In this document: positions 1-8,619 of the stretch, one piece after another
Position numbering within the stretch: position 1 is the first letter of the stretch
Layout of the letters: the number at the start of each line of letters is the position of its first letter
Translations under genes and position numbers: made by a program
Source: Humisphaera borealis
Lineage (GTDB): Bacteria > Planctomycetota > Phycisphaerae > Tepidisphaerales > Tepidisphaeraceae
Direction: 5' to 3'
Length of the DNA: 64,000 bases
Assembly: GCF_015169395.1 (NCBI RefSeq)
Contig: NZ_CP063458.1
Coordinates: 3,410,001-3,474,000 of the forward strand
The notes under the pieces: model-generated
The model's database searches: none
The model's input: the letters and a program-made list of their open reading frames with translations, nothing else
What the model was told of the DNA's origin: nothing

Positions 1-1
1 C

Positions 2-2731
2 AAGGCGCCAGTCCCGCGCACGCCGCCGCCCCCGCCGGCGCCACGGCAGGTCATCCAGCCGCAGCAGCCGCCACAAACCAAAAAGCCCGAGCCCGCCTAC
101 GTGGCCCCGGCCAGCTATCCGCCGACGTCGCAGCATCCGCCGGCCCAGGTCTACTTCGGACCGGCCGGCAAGGGCCGAAAGCAGAAGAAAAAGAGTGGCG
201 TAGGCGGCGCGCTGTTCGTGCTGCTGCTGCTGGCGCTGATCGCCGGCACCGGCGTTTTTGCGGTGCAGGAGGGTTGGCTGGCGCAGCTGCAGGCGTATCT
301 GACGAAGAACGACCCGCCTGCCACTCAACCGACCACACAGTCCGCCACACAGCCGACGACCCGGACGGCGTTGTGGGACCCGGCGACGCGGCCCGTCAGC
401 GCCGCCACGCAGGCGATCGCGAATGCGGCCACACAGTCGGTCGCAACGTCGCAACCCGCCGTCGCGACGACGCGCCCGACAATTCCGGCCACCCAACACT
501 TGGTGGCGACTACCCGACCCGTCGCGACACAGCCGGTCGTCATCGGCCCGGCCACCCGGCCGGAAAACCCGCTCGGCAAAACGCCTGACCTTGTCGCCAC
601 CCGACCCGCGACGACGCGCCCGATCGAGGTCGCCACCACCAAGCCCGTCGGCCCGGTCGTGAATCCGCTCGAGAACAAGAACCCACCGGACAAGCCGGTC
701 GTCGGCATGACGGCGTACGAGGTCTCGAAGAAGGCGATCGCCGATGACGTCCGCCAGGGCAATTGGAACTCGGCACTCACCCGCCTGGCCGAGCTGCGCC
801 GGCTCGCCGTGCTCGAAAGCAAAACCGCCGACTTCGCGACCTCCGCCGACAGCGTGCTGACGGCGTTCCGTGCCGACCAGTCGATCCTGAGCCTCCGCCG
901 CAAGAACTACCCCACGCTCGAAACGCTGATGCAGCCGGCGTTCGCCGAGGGGTCCAGCGTCGCGGCGCTGTTGATGGCGGAGTTCTGGCTCGACTACGAA
1001 GGTGCCGGGGCGACCAAGCGGCTGCGCGCCCTCGACGACACCAACGGTTTCGCCCAGGTCGTTCGCTTTCTCGAACAGGTCAAGCCCGCCAGCCCGCAGG
1101 CGGCCGAGGCGAAGAAATACCTGCACGATGCGCGCCTGCGACAGGTCGATCATCTGGCCGACAAGAAGAACTGGGCGGGCCTGGTCGCCTGGCTGTCGGA
1201 GATCCCGGTCGACGAACTGACCAAGATGCGCGACGCCGGCCAGAGCGCACCTTACGCTCAGGCGATGCAGACCGTCGGCGACCAGTTGCAGCGCCTCTGG
1301 ACCGAAAACAAGGACCTGGCCGAACGACAGCAGATCGTCCGCGACCCGCGACCGCTCGCCCCGTTCGCCAATGCCGGCAGCGTTCCGGCGGCCATCCTGC
1401 TGGCCGAATCGCTGCTGCGCTACCAGGGCGAAGGCCCTGCCCGGCGGATGGTCAGCACCGACGCCGAAGGCAGCTTCGCCCGCATTATCGAGCTCTGCGT
1501 CAAGGCACAGGCCAGCACCGACCCGGCGATTTCCGCCGCCGCGGGCGCTTATCTCTTCGACGCTTATGCCGCCTCAGTCGCCGATGCGGGTTTGAAGAAG
1601 AACTGGGCCACCGCCGTGGACAGCCTGGCCCGGGGCATCGTGCCGCTGACCGGCGATCAGCGGACGGCGTGGATGAAGCTTGCGGAAAAGACGCTGATGG
1701 ATTTCCGCGCCGACGCCGCCGACCTGGACAAACGCCGGGAGACCTACCCGGACCTGACGAACCAGCTCGAGCCCTTGGCTCTGGGCAAGGTGCATGCGGC
1801 GATGCTGGTGCAGTCGGAGCGGTACATGAGCTTCGACAAGGCGACACCACCGCGGGTATCGCCGGTGGCCGGCGATCCGGAGTTCCGGCTGACGCTGGAC
1901 CTGCTGTCGAAGGTGATCGAAGCCCCCGCCACGCCGGCCGATGTGCGGGCCGCCGCACTGGACCGCCAGTGGGACGTCTACGCCTACTACGCCCGCAAGT
2001 CGCTCGATGAGAAGCGCGCCGATCGCACGCTCGACAAGCTGAAGCTGGTCGCCAAGTGCGATGCGACCGAAACGCGTATCAGCGATTACGCCGCGCTGGT
2101 GGATGAAATCTGGCCGCCGAACGAACCGAAGGTGGCACCGCAGCGGGTCACGCTCGCCGAAGACCTGATGCAGATCAAGGAGAACGAACGCGGAACAAGG
2201 TCGGTCGGCGAGAAGCGGCCGGCGATCCTCGGCGGCATTCGCGCGCTGATGATGAAGACGCGCGACTCGGTCGATGCCAGGAGCCGGGCCCGCGCCAACG
2301 GCCTGCTCGGCGAAGTCACGCTCGCCACGCCGGGTGCCAAGGCCTCGGAGGCGTTCGCGTTCTTCAAGGACGGCTGCCGCGTCGAACGCCAGGGCGAACT
2401 GGCCGACCCGATCGCGCTGATGGGCCTGGCGCTGTTCTGGTCGCTGAACGATCAGGAACTGGCGCACGCCAACTACGCCGACCCGCTCTTCGAAGAGTTG
2501 CGACAGGTTCAGGCGCTCCAGCGGACGCTCAAGACGCTGGCCCTGTACCGCGAGGCGGCCCGATCCACCGACAAGTACGCCAACTTCCTAGCCGGGCAGT
2601 ACACCTGGCTGGCGTTGAAGCGTTCGCCGACCAACACGCAGCTGACCGAGACCTACCTCAAAGCCGCGATCGACCGCGGCCACGTGCGGGCCCGGGCGTA
2701 TCTCAACGTGGTGCGTTCGGGCGGGGAATGA
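2..2731 (+). CDS. Membrane-anchored repeat protein, N-terminus cut by window edge
   Basis: The frame is open to the first base of the window, so the true start lies upstream and only the C-terminal ~909 residues are seen. A Pro/Gln-rich, presumably cytoplasmic stretch and a basic KGRKQKKK patch precede one hydrophobic segment (about nt 206-268, LFVLLLLALIAGTGVF). After it comes a low-complexity Thr/Pro linker full of ATQP and ATRP units. The rest is helical and repeats a pattern of MAEFWLDYEG and AESLLRYQGEG type followed by R-x-x and RL residues, which resembles Sel1/TPR-like solenoids. The architecture (cytoplasmic part, one membrane span, Thr/Pro stalk, helical repeats) is common for planctomycete envelope or kinase-linked proteins, but the N-terminal domain is not visible. 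No function can be assigned. It is convergent with the next gene. Confidence 0.7.
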   Translation, partial: KAPVPRTPPPPPAPRQVIQPQQPPQTKKPEPAYVAPASYPPTSQHPPAQVYFGPAGKGRKQKKKSGVGGALFVLLLLALIAGTGVFAVQEGWLAQLQAYLTKNDPPATQPTTQSATQPTTRTALWDPATRPVSAATQAIANAATQSVATSQPAVATTRPTIPATQHLVATTRPVATQPVVIGPATRPENPLGKTPDLVATRPATTRPIEVATTKPVGPVVNPLENKNPPDKPVVGMTAYEVSKKAIADDVRQGNWNSALTRLAELRRLAVLESKTADFATSADSVLTAFRADQSILSLRRKNYPTLETLMQPAFAEGSSVAALLMAEFWLDYEGAGATKRLRALDDTNGFAQVVRFLEQVKPASPQAAEAKKYLHDARLRQVDHLADKKNWAGLVAWLSEIPVDELTKMRDAGQSAPYAQAMQTVGDQLQRLWTENKDLAERQQIVRDPRPLAPFANAGSVPAAILLAESLLRYQGEGPARRMVSTDAEGSFARIIELCVKAQASTDPAISAAAGAYLFDAYAASVADAGLKKNWATAVDSLARGIVPLTGDQRTAWMKLAEKTLMDFRADAADLDKRRETYPDLTNQLEPLALGKVHAAMLVQSERYMSFDKATPPRVSPVAGDPEFRLTLDLLSKVIEAPATPADVRAAALDRQWDVYAYYARKSLDEKRADRTLDKLKLVAKCDATETRISDYAALVDEIWPPNEPKVAPQRVTLAEDLMQIKENERGTRSVGEKRPAILGGIRALMMKTRDSVDARSRARANGLLGEVTLATPGAKASEAFAFFKDGCRVERQGELADPIALMGLALFWSLNDQELAHANYADPLFEELRQVQALQRTLKTLALYREAARSTDKYANFLAGQYTWLALKRSPTNTQLTETYLKAAIDRGHVRARAYLNVVRSGGE

Positions 2732-2966
2732 AGGTCTTGGGTGTCCGTCCTGCCTGCCACCTGACGTTCCGCTTCAACACGAAGGTCGCGAAGGCGCGAA
2801 GGACACGAAGAAGATGCAATTTACGAGCTGCTGTCGGCGGCTGTTCCAAGTAGCAGATGTTTCTTTGTGACCTTCCCGGCTTCGTGCCCTTCGTGTTGAA
2901 GTAGACTTCCGGAACGATTCGATTCGCGCACTGATCGGCCGCTCGAATCGCGGTCATCCGCTGTTG
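2732..2966. repeat. Intergenic inverted array of cacgaagg-type units
   Basis: Between two convergent genes lies a run of CACGAAGG/CGCGAAGG units (about 2776-2815) and an oppositely oriented counterpart (about 2870-2905). The outer arms begin cttcaacacgaagg and end ccttcgtgttgaag, so the transcript could fold into a long imperfect hairpin. Position suggests a bidirectional terminator or a selfish repeat. The same unit recurs near 22.2, 24.4 and 27.0 kb. Confidence 0.6.
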
Positions 2967-4118
2967 CTACTTCACCCCGGTCGGCCGGGTCGGCGGCTTC
3001 TCGATCGCATCGTCCTTCCCCTTGCTCGCCAGCGGACCGACGTCCTTCACGACCACGTCATCCCACAGAATCGTGCCCGGCGACAGGTACGCATACAGGT
3101 CGACACGCAGTGACTCGACCGCGAACGCAGGGTGATGCGGATTGATGTCCGCGACGGCAGTCCGCCATTGGCCATCGGTCGGGCCTGCGGGCGGCACTTG
3201 CGTGCGGAAACACTCGCGCTCGGCCTTGCCACCCTTGAGGTCTTCACCGGTGGTGTACCCCTTCACGAACACGTGGGCGGTCGGGCCGTCGCTCTTGTAG
3301 CGGAAGCTGATGCGGTACCGCCGGCCGGGCTTGATCGCGATCGGGCTGGACAGGCAGGCCAGGCCGGTGCTCTCGGCGGCGTTGCGCGAAAGGACCATCG
3401 CCAGAACGGGGTTCGGCTTTTCGTCCTTGCCTGGGGCAAGGGTATGGATGTTCGCCCGGTCGGCCGCCGGCAGCGCCTTGGCGGGCTCAACGCGATCCTT
3501 CCGAGCCTCAAGGATGGCGTGCCACTCCCCGCCGCCGGAGAAGTCGCCGTTGGCGATCAGGTTGGGGTTCGTGGTCCAGAGCGCTTTGGACGTTTCGTCG
3601 TCGATGACTTCGTTCTCGTTCGGCCGCCGGATCGGGCCGACGCCGGCAACGGTCTGGACAATCTCTTCGACGGCAAACCGCAGGTCGGTGGGGTCGGCAA
3701 GCTTCTTGACCACGTCAGTCGGTTGAGCGCCCGCCTGGCGGAGGTCGAGGACTTTCAGCCGGATCGTCGCACCGGCCACGCTCGTGGGCGTTCCGCCGAC
3801 CAGCTCTCCCCAGATCAGGACGGCCGGCTTTTCGTGATCGATCAATCTGCGCAGGTCTTCGGGCCTGGCGGCAAGGGTGACGGCGGCACCATCGGCGACG
3901 GCCTCGGCCATCGTGACGCCATCGATGGATTCATACGTGCCGTCGGTCGCGAACTTACTGCGGATGGAAAAGCCGACTTTCTCGCGCACGTCGGCGGCGG
4001 CGTCGCCGGCGAGTGGAAAGACCGCGATACGCGGTTTGGCCGGCTCGGCAGTGGCAACGACCGTCGGCACGGACGACAACAGGAGAATCGCGAGGAGGAC
4101 AACCGTCGATCGCACCAC
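2967..4118 (-). CDS. Exported protein with C-terminal CBM-like beta domain
   Basis: Unrecognised exported protein of about 383 residues. The GTG at 4118 is chosen because gggag sits six bases upstream and it leads directly into a signal peptide (VVRSTVVLLAILLLSS ... VVATA); a TTG at 4160 would be a longer alternative. The mature N-terminal part (RIAVFPLAGD, then FSIRSKF) resembles the fold of periplasmic proteins that reconstruct a target from concatenated names, but this is weak. The C-terminal ~200 residues (NLIANGDFSGGGEWH, then RYRISFRYKSDG and ILWDDVVV) look like a galactose-binding-like jelly roll of the carbohydrate-binding type. It lies 46 bases after the 4165-5181 gene on the same strand, so the two are probably cotranscribed. 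Confidence 0.6.
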   Translation of the reverse strand: MVRSTVVLLAILLLSSVPTVVATAEPAKPRIAVFPLAGDAAADVREKVGFSIRSKFATDGTYESIDGVTMAEAVADGAAVTLAARPEDLRRLIDHEKPAVLIWGELVGGTPTSVAGATIRLKVLDLRQAGAQPTDVVKKLADPTDLRFAVEEIVQTVAGVGPIRRPNENEVIDDETSKALWTTNPNLIANGDFSGGGEWHAILEARKDRVEPAKALPAADRANIHTLAPGKDEKPNPVLAMVLSRNAAESTGLACLSSPIAIKPGRRYRISFRYKSDGPTAHVFVKGYTTGEDLKGGKAERECFRTQVPPAGPTDGQWRTAVADINPHHPAFAVESLRVDLYAYLSPGTILWDDVVVKDVGPLASKGKDDAIEKPPTRPTGVK

Positions 4119-4164
4119 GCAGTGCTCCCGTTTCGCAGTTCTCCCGAGCTGAGGCCTCAACCGC

Positions 4165-5181
4165 TTACGCCGACCCGCCGATCATCCGGACCTGTTCGAT
4201 CGTCATGTCGCGTGCGGCGACCGCGGCGGCTTTGACGTTCGCCGGCAGATCGGTCCGTGCGGCCAGTTCGGCCAGCACCAGGCTGGCGTCGCGCTGGTCG
4301 CCGTACTTCACGCCCTGCATGTACCGCATGCGGCCGAGCTTCAGGATCGCTTCGACCTGCCACATCGGCTCCTTGCTGTTGAGCGCGACATCAAAGATGT
4401 CGCCCGGCAACGCCATCAGCTTTCCCTCTTCCGGAATCCCCGTGATGACCTGGATGGCGGTCAGGTAGCGCTCCAGGCTGATCTGCTGCGAGAACAGGTC
4501 GAGCTGGTCTTTCTTGGCCGCGTCGTAGTTGCCCCGCTTGGAAAGCTGCTTGGCCGCGTTACCCATCAGGTCGACGCCGATGCGGTACTCCTCAAAGAAA
4601 ACCCGCTCGTCCGACAGGAACCGGCCGAGGTGGAAGATCGCCTCGAACAGCTTCTGCGCCTTGGCGGGGTTCTCCGGCTTGCTGTTGGGCTTGCTGCTGT
4701 CGGGGGTCGCCCACATGCCGGCGACGCTGAGTGCCACCAGTGCCGTCTGTTGCAGTTCCGGCAGGATCGGCTTGCGGTTGGCGTAGTTGATGACCTCGGT
4801 TGGCTTGCTGGCAAACAGGTCCATCTTCGCGCACTCGCCGGCCTCGATGAGCATGTCCATCTCGGCCTCGACGGTCTTGATCATCGCGCGCTTCTTGGTG
4901 CCCTGGGCGCGGACGAAGTCGCCGTCTTTCAGGTCGTACACCCGGCTCTTACCCTTCACGGCGGCGGCGAGCATTCGGTAGACTTCGCCGGCATTGGCAT
5001 CCTTGGTCCCCTTCGGAATGAGCGTATCCGGCGACGGCTGCACCGCCGCCGACACCATCGCCGCCTTCAGGCTGCCGGTCGGCTTGGATCGCCCCTCGGG
5101 CTTGCCCTTCCAGACGATCAGCCCCGCCGTCAGCGCGATGATGACGACCGACGCGATCCAACCTTGCATGTTTCCGAACAT
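4165..5181 (-). CDS. Hypothetical membrane-anchored protein
   Basis: A 338-residue protein with a single N-terminal hydrophobic anchor (WIASVVIIALTAGLIVW, residues ~8-24) and no cleavage site that I can see. The remainder is soluble and largely helical with no motif I recognise. Translation from the ATG at 5181 is supported by ggag nine bases upstream. It follows the helicase gene by 40 bases and precedes the exported protein at 2967-4118, so these three minus-strand genes may form one transcript. Function unknown. Confidence 0.6.
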   Translation of the reverse strand: MFGNMQGWIASVVIIALTAGLIVWKGKPEGRSKPTGSLKAAMVSAAVQPSPDTLIPKGTKDANAGEVYRMLAAAVKGKSRVYDLKDGDFVRAQGTKKRAMIKTVEAEMDMLIEAGECAKMDLFASKPTEVINYANRKPILPELQQTALVALSVAGMWATPDSSKPNSKPENPAKAQKLFEAIFHLGRFLSDERVFFEEYRIGVDLMGNAAKQLSKRGNYDAAKKDQLDLFSQQISLERYLTAIQVITGIPEEGKLMALPGDIFDVALNSKEPMWQVEAILKLGRMRYMQGVKYGDQRDASLVLAELAARTDLPANVKAAAVAARDMTIEQVRMIGGSA

Positions 5182-5221
5182 GTTGACCTGCTCCGCGATG
5201 CGACGTTCGATGTCTGATGAA

Positions 5222-7999
5222 TTACTTAACCGTTACCGTTTTACACCCCGGGAGGGCATCTAGAAAGAGCTTTCCGTAGCGCTTGGTCTTCACCCGGCTG
5301 TCGAGGATGACGACGATCCCCGTATCGGTCTTAGACCGAATCAGCCTTCCGAACCCCTGTTTCAGCTTGATGACCGCCTCGGGAACCGAGTATTCCATGA
5401 ACGGATTGCCGCCGGCCCGCTTGATCGCATCGAGCCGGGCCTCGATCACCGGCTCGTCCGGCACGGCGAACGGCAGCTTGGTGATAATCACGTTCCGCAG
5501 CTTATCCCCCTGCACGTCGATCCCCTGCCAGAAGCTGGACGTCCCGAACAGCACGGCGTTATCGATCGACCGGAACCGCTCCAGCAGCACCTTTCGCGGC
5601 GCACCCTGTCCGTGAACCAGCAATGGCAGGCCCAGCGAATCAAAATGCGGCTTCAGCCGGGCCGCGGCCTCGGCGAGCATGCGGTAGCTGGTGAACAGCA
5701 CGAACGCCCCGCCATAGGTCTTACGGACGTAATGCAGAATCCGGTCGCACGCGGCGGGCAGGAACCGGTGGTTGTCGTTGGGATCGGGGAGATTTTCTTC
5801 CAGGTAGAGCGTCGCCTGCGAGGCGTAGTCGAACGGCGACCCGACCTGAAGGGTGCGCTCGTTGATCAGGCCAAGCCGAGCGCGGACGTAAGCGAAGGGG
5901 TCAGGGCCGGATGAGGGACTGCGCGGCCGGATCGCCCCGTCAGTGACACGGGCTTCCAGCCCGTGCGAGGTGCGCGATGCGACGGATTGTTCTGATACGG
6001 CGGCCTTTTTCTCTATCCCACGCCACTCCCAATCGGTCCATCCAGCCTTCTCAGGATTCTCCCACGTGTACTTGATCGCGTGATCAAGATCCGCTTGATC
6101 GCGTATCAGGTGATCGTAAGACTCGGCCATCCAAAGCGTACCAGACTTCAGAAGGCTCTTGTTAATCGCATTAGCGGTATAGCTCTTCCACGAGTGCAGG
6201 ATCGACTCGAGGCTGTGCGTACCAAGGGGCTGAACGACGACGTGGACATGATTGGGCATGACGCACCAGGCGATGAGCCTGTAACGCTGTCCGTCAAAGT
6301 GTTTAAGTGCCTCAGCGACGACCGCCGCCGCTGATTCATCTGCGAGTACGCATTCGCCATGACCTTGGTCCAGAAACGCCTCGACTCGTTCCGAAAACAG
6401 GACCCGCAAGCGATCTCGCTCTGTTTCAGTCAAGGGGCGGTGCTGCTGCCTGGCGTTGACGAGGATGTCTTCACGTTCTGCGATCCAGCCTTCCAAAACA
6501 TGTTTAGGAAGAGAATCGGCGAGACGAAAGTTCACTGCATAGGTGGCAGCGTCTTTGTTCCAATGCGGGAGATAGGCACCCTGGCGTATGCGAAGTCCTT
6601 CGACGCGGGAAGCACCTTGCACGGGCTGGAAGCCCGTGTCACTGACTGGACCGTTCGGCATTACGCCTCGGGGAGTGATCGCGATTTCCCCGTTCCCCGT
6701 GCTCAGCGTCGCACTCGTCAGCACCACGCTCTTGAGCTTCTCGAACAGGTGCATCCGCAGCCCCTCGGCGACGTTCACAGGGGCGGCATTCAACGTGACG
6801 CGGCGTTGGCCCGTCATCGCGCGACCGCGGACCTGCGCTCCGGTCGCCGGCTGCTCCATCCAGTAAACCGCCCCTTCCATGCTCTGGTTGACCAGCGCAT
6901 CCACCGTCGATGCCAGCGTCGCCACCTTCTCCGACTGGCTGGTCAGCTCGCTCAGCTCTTCTTCGTTTTTGATCTCCGCCAGCATCGCCTTGAGGTGCAT
7001 CGCCAGGTCGTTCAACTTCGGCGACAGGTCGTTATCGACAAAGCCCGGCGTATTGATCCGCCCGTTGGCTCTGCCTTGGGTTTTCTGCCAATCCACGCAG
7101 CGGTCGAAAAAGTCGTCGACGAGGTGGGCCAGATCGACCACGTCCTGGATCGCCGGGTTCGCCGATGAGCCGTGGGTGCTCAGCATGCCCTTGCCCTTGC
7201 GCGGGTCGTAGAGCGTGCGGAGCTGGTGGTTGATCGTCGATTCCGACACCTTCAACCCGAAGTGACTGCCGGCGACGTCTTCCAGCGTGTGGGCCTCGTC
7301 GAAGATGACCGCGTCGTACTTCGGCAGGTACTGCACGCCGGCGGCGCGGAGGGCGAGATCGGAGAAGAACAGGGCGTGGTTGACGACCAGGATCGTCCCG
7401 CCCTGCATCCGCCGTTTGGCCGCCTGCCAGTGGCAGCCTTCGTAGAAGCGGCACTTCTTGCCGAGGCAGTTGCCCTGTTCGGCGCACACCTTGTCCCACA
7501 CGCCGGGGTAGGGCAACGCCGGCAGATCGGCGAGCGAGCCATCGGTGGTGGTGGCGGCCCATTGTTCGATCTGCCAGAGGCTTTCGACCTGCCGTTCTTC
7601 GTCGAACATGACCGCCTGCCGCTGCCGCGTCTGGTCGAGCCGCCGGCGGCACAGGTAGTTGCTCCGCCCCTTCACGAGGACGGCGGTGAACTCTTCGGGA
7701 TAGACCGCGCGGATGAGCGGGATGTCCTTGTCGATCAACTGCTCCTGCAGCGAGATCGTGTGGGTCGAGATGACGACTTTCTTCTTGTGACGCGTCGCAA
7801 AATCGATCGCCGGCAGGAGGTAGGCGAACGACTTGCCCACGCCAGTGCCCGCCTCGGCGACCAGGTGATGCCCCGTCTCCAGCGCATCGGCGACGGCGGC
7901 GGCCATCTCGAGCTGCTGCGGGCGGTGCTCGTAGCTCTTGCCGAGCCGGCGGGCGATCGCGCCCTGGGGGCCAAGGATGTCGTGGAGGGTGGTGGGCAT
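5222..7999 (-). CDS. dinG: DinG/XPD-family Fe-S helicase with in-frame embedded REP-associated transposase
   Basis: A 925-residue superfamily 2 DNA helicase of the DinG/YoaA type, expected to unwind 5'-tailed DNA, forks or R-loops. Visible motifs are Walker A AEAGTGVGKS (48-57), the four-Cys Fe-S region (C117, C172, C178/C183, C189 area), the DEAH box VIFDEAH (231-237), motif III-like VVLTSATLSTG (425-435) and motif VI QGFGRLIRS (881-889). Between the SATLSTG strand and the PFAYVRARLGL helix, where relatives have only a short link, residues ~452-687 are a complete REP-associated tyrosine transposase with MPNHVHVVV (HUH, H584 and H586) and ESYDHLIRD (probable catalytic Y628). The frame is open throughout, so a fused protein is predicted. 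The insertion follows the ATPase half and precedes the second RecA lobe, so activity may or may not survive. The nearest in-frame ATG before the transposase is MPNG at residue 447. Confidence 0.85.
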   Translation of the reverse strand: MPTTLHDILGPQGAIARRLGKSYEHRPQQLEMAAAVADALETGHHLVAEAGTGVGKSFAYLLPAIDFATRHKKKVVISTHTISLQEQLIDKDIPLIRAVYPEEFTAVLVKGRSNYLCRRRLDQTRQRQAVMFDEERQVESLWQIEQWAATTTDGSLADLPALPYPGVWDKVCAEQGNCLGKKCRFYEGCHWQAAKRRMQGGTILVVNHALFFSDLALRAAGVQYLPKYDAVIFDEAHTLEDVAGSHFGLKVSESTINHQLRTLYDPRKGKGMLSTHGSSANPAIQDVVDLAHLVDDFFDRCVDWQKTQGRANGRINTPGFVDNDLSPKLNDLAMHLKAMLAEIKNEEELSELTSQSEKVATLASTVDALVNQSMEGAVYWMEQPATGAQVRGRAMTGQRRVTLNAAPVNVAEGLRMHLFEKLKSVVLTSATLSTGNGEIAITPRGVMPNGPVSDTGFQPVQGASRVEGLRIRQGAYLPHWNKDAATYAVNFRLADSLPKHVLEGWIAEREDILVNARQQHRPLTETERDRLRVLFSERVEAFLDQGHGECVLADESAAAVVAEALKHFDGQRYRLIAWCVMPNHVHVVVQPLGTHSLESILHSWKSYTANAINKSLLKSGTLWMAESYDHLIRDQADLDHAIKYTWENPEKAGWTDWEWRGIEKKAAVSEQSVASRTSHGLEARVTDGAIRPRSPSSGPDPFAYVRARLGLINERTLQVGSPFDYASQATLYLEENLPDPNDNHRFLPAACDRILHYVRKTYGGAFVLFTSYRMLAEAAARLKPHFDSLGLPLLVHGQGAPRKVLLERFRSIDNAVLFGTSSFWQGIDVQGDKLRNVIITKLPFAVPDEPVIEARLDAIKRAGGNPFMEYSVPEAVIKLKQGFGRLIRSKTDTGIVVILDSRVKTKRYGKLFLDALPGCKTVTVK
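5939..6646 (-). mobile_element. REP-RAYT element inserted in the helicase gene
   Basis: Two 35-nt palindrome-containing sequences in inverted orientation (5939-5973 and 6612-6646, 34 of 35 identical as reverse complements) bracket a ~225-residue Y1/HUH transposase reading on the minus strand. The core palindrome is cacgggct-tcc-agcccgtg. This is the layout of a REP-associated tyrosine transposase (RAYT) with its own REPs. The span is 708 bases, exactly 236 codons, and the REPs are translated as VSDTGFQPV and HGLEARVTD inside the host protein. I see no target-site duplication, as expected for this family. Confidence 0.85.
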
Positions 8000-8064
8000 G
8001 CGGGTATCTAGGCCCGCAATTCTAGCAGATCACTCGAGGCAATGGATTGATCTGGCGCGACCGT

Positions 8065-8619
8065 TTAGTCCGGCGGCAGGCGCAACAGTGTTCGCAGTTC
8101 GGCAGCGAGCGATTCGGCAAACTGTTGGTCTTTGCCAATCGCATACATTCGGCAACCTTTCCAAATGGATGCTCCGAACTCAACACGAATAACCCACTGC
8201 GGCGACCACGACACGAGCCAACTCCTCCGGGCACTGATCCTGGCGGGTGCCTGCTGATTCTTTGACCTGTGCGCAGATGAGACAAATGCGATCCGCACGC
8301 GACGCGGAAGGCGCCCTGACAAACGGGTCCGAAGGTCCAATCCTGAGTGAACGGCGGCGAACGAGGACAACGCTAGGAACGAGCCGGTGACAAAGACGCC
8401 GCGCGCCCGTTGTACGAAGCGCTCATCCCCGGAGATAAATCCAAAGGCAAGCGCACCTGTCCAGACAGAAAACATGAGAGCAAAGATGGCCGCGAGTGAG
8501 AAATCGAAGACGACAGAGCGAAATGTCGGCAGAGGCAGTACTAGATCCGCACCGACGTCGGTGGGCTCCACAAATGCCTCTGGTCCACGTTCGATCTCGT
8601 ACGACAGCATCGTCTTCAT
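8065..8619 (-). CDS. Membrane protein, second of a translationally coupled pair
   Basis: A 184-residue protein (start MKTMLSYEIE). The ATG at 8619 overlaps the upstream stop as ATGA, which argues for translational coupling and against longer starts in the same frame (an ATG at 8649 is an alternative). Two hydrophobic segments (about FSLAAIFALMFSVWTGALAF and GVFVTGSFLALSSFAAV) are followed by a soluble C-terminal part ending AESLAAELRTLLRLPPD. The C-terminal pattern of a short beta region and final amphipathic helix matches that of its neighbour at 8616-9230, so the two may be diverged paralogues of a PH-like membrane protein type. Function unknown. Confidence 0.6.
   Translation of the reverse strand: MKTMLSYEIERGPEAFVEPTDVGADLVLPLPTFRSVVFDFSLAAIFALMFSVWTGALAFGFISGDERFVQRARGVFVTGSFLALSSFAAVHSGLDLRTRLSGRLPRRVRIAFVSSAHRSKNQQAPARISARRSWLVSWSPQWVIRVEFGASIWKGCRMYAIGKDQQFAESLAAELRTLLRLPPD

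Noticed and set aside
3132-4235. 367-residue plus-strand ORF
   Set aside because: It is antisense to the exported protein, whose signal peptide and ribosome-binding site make it the real gene.
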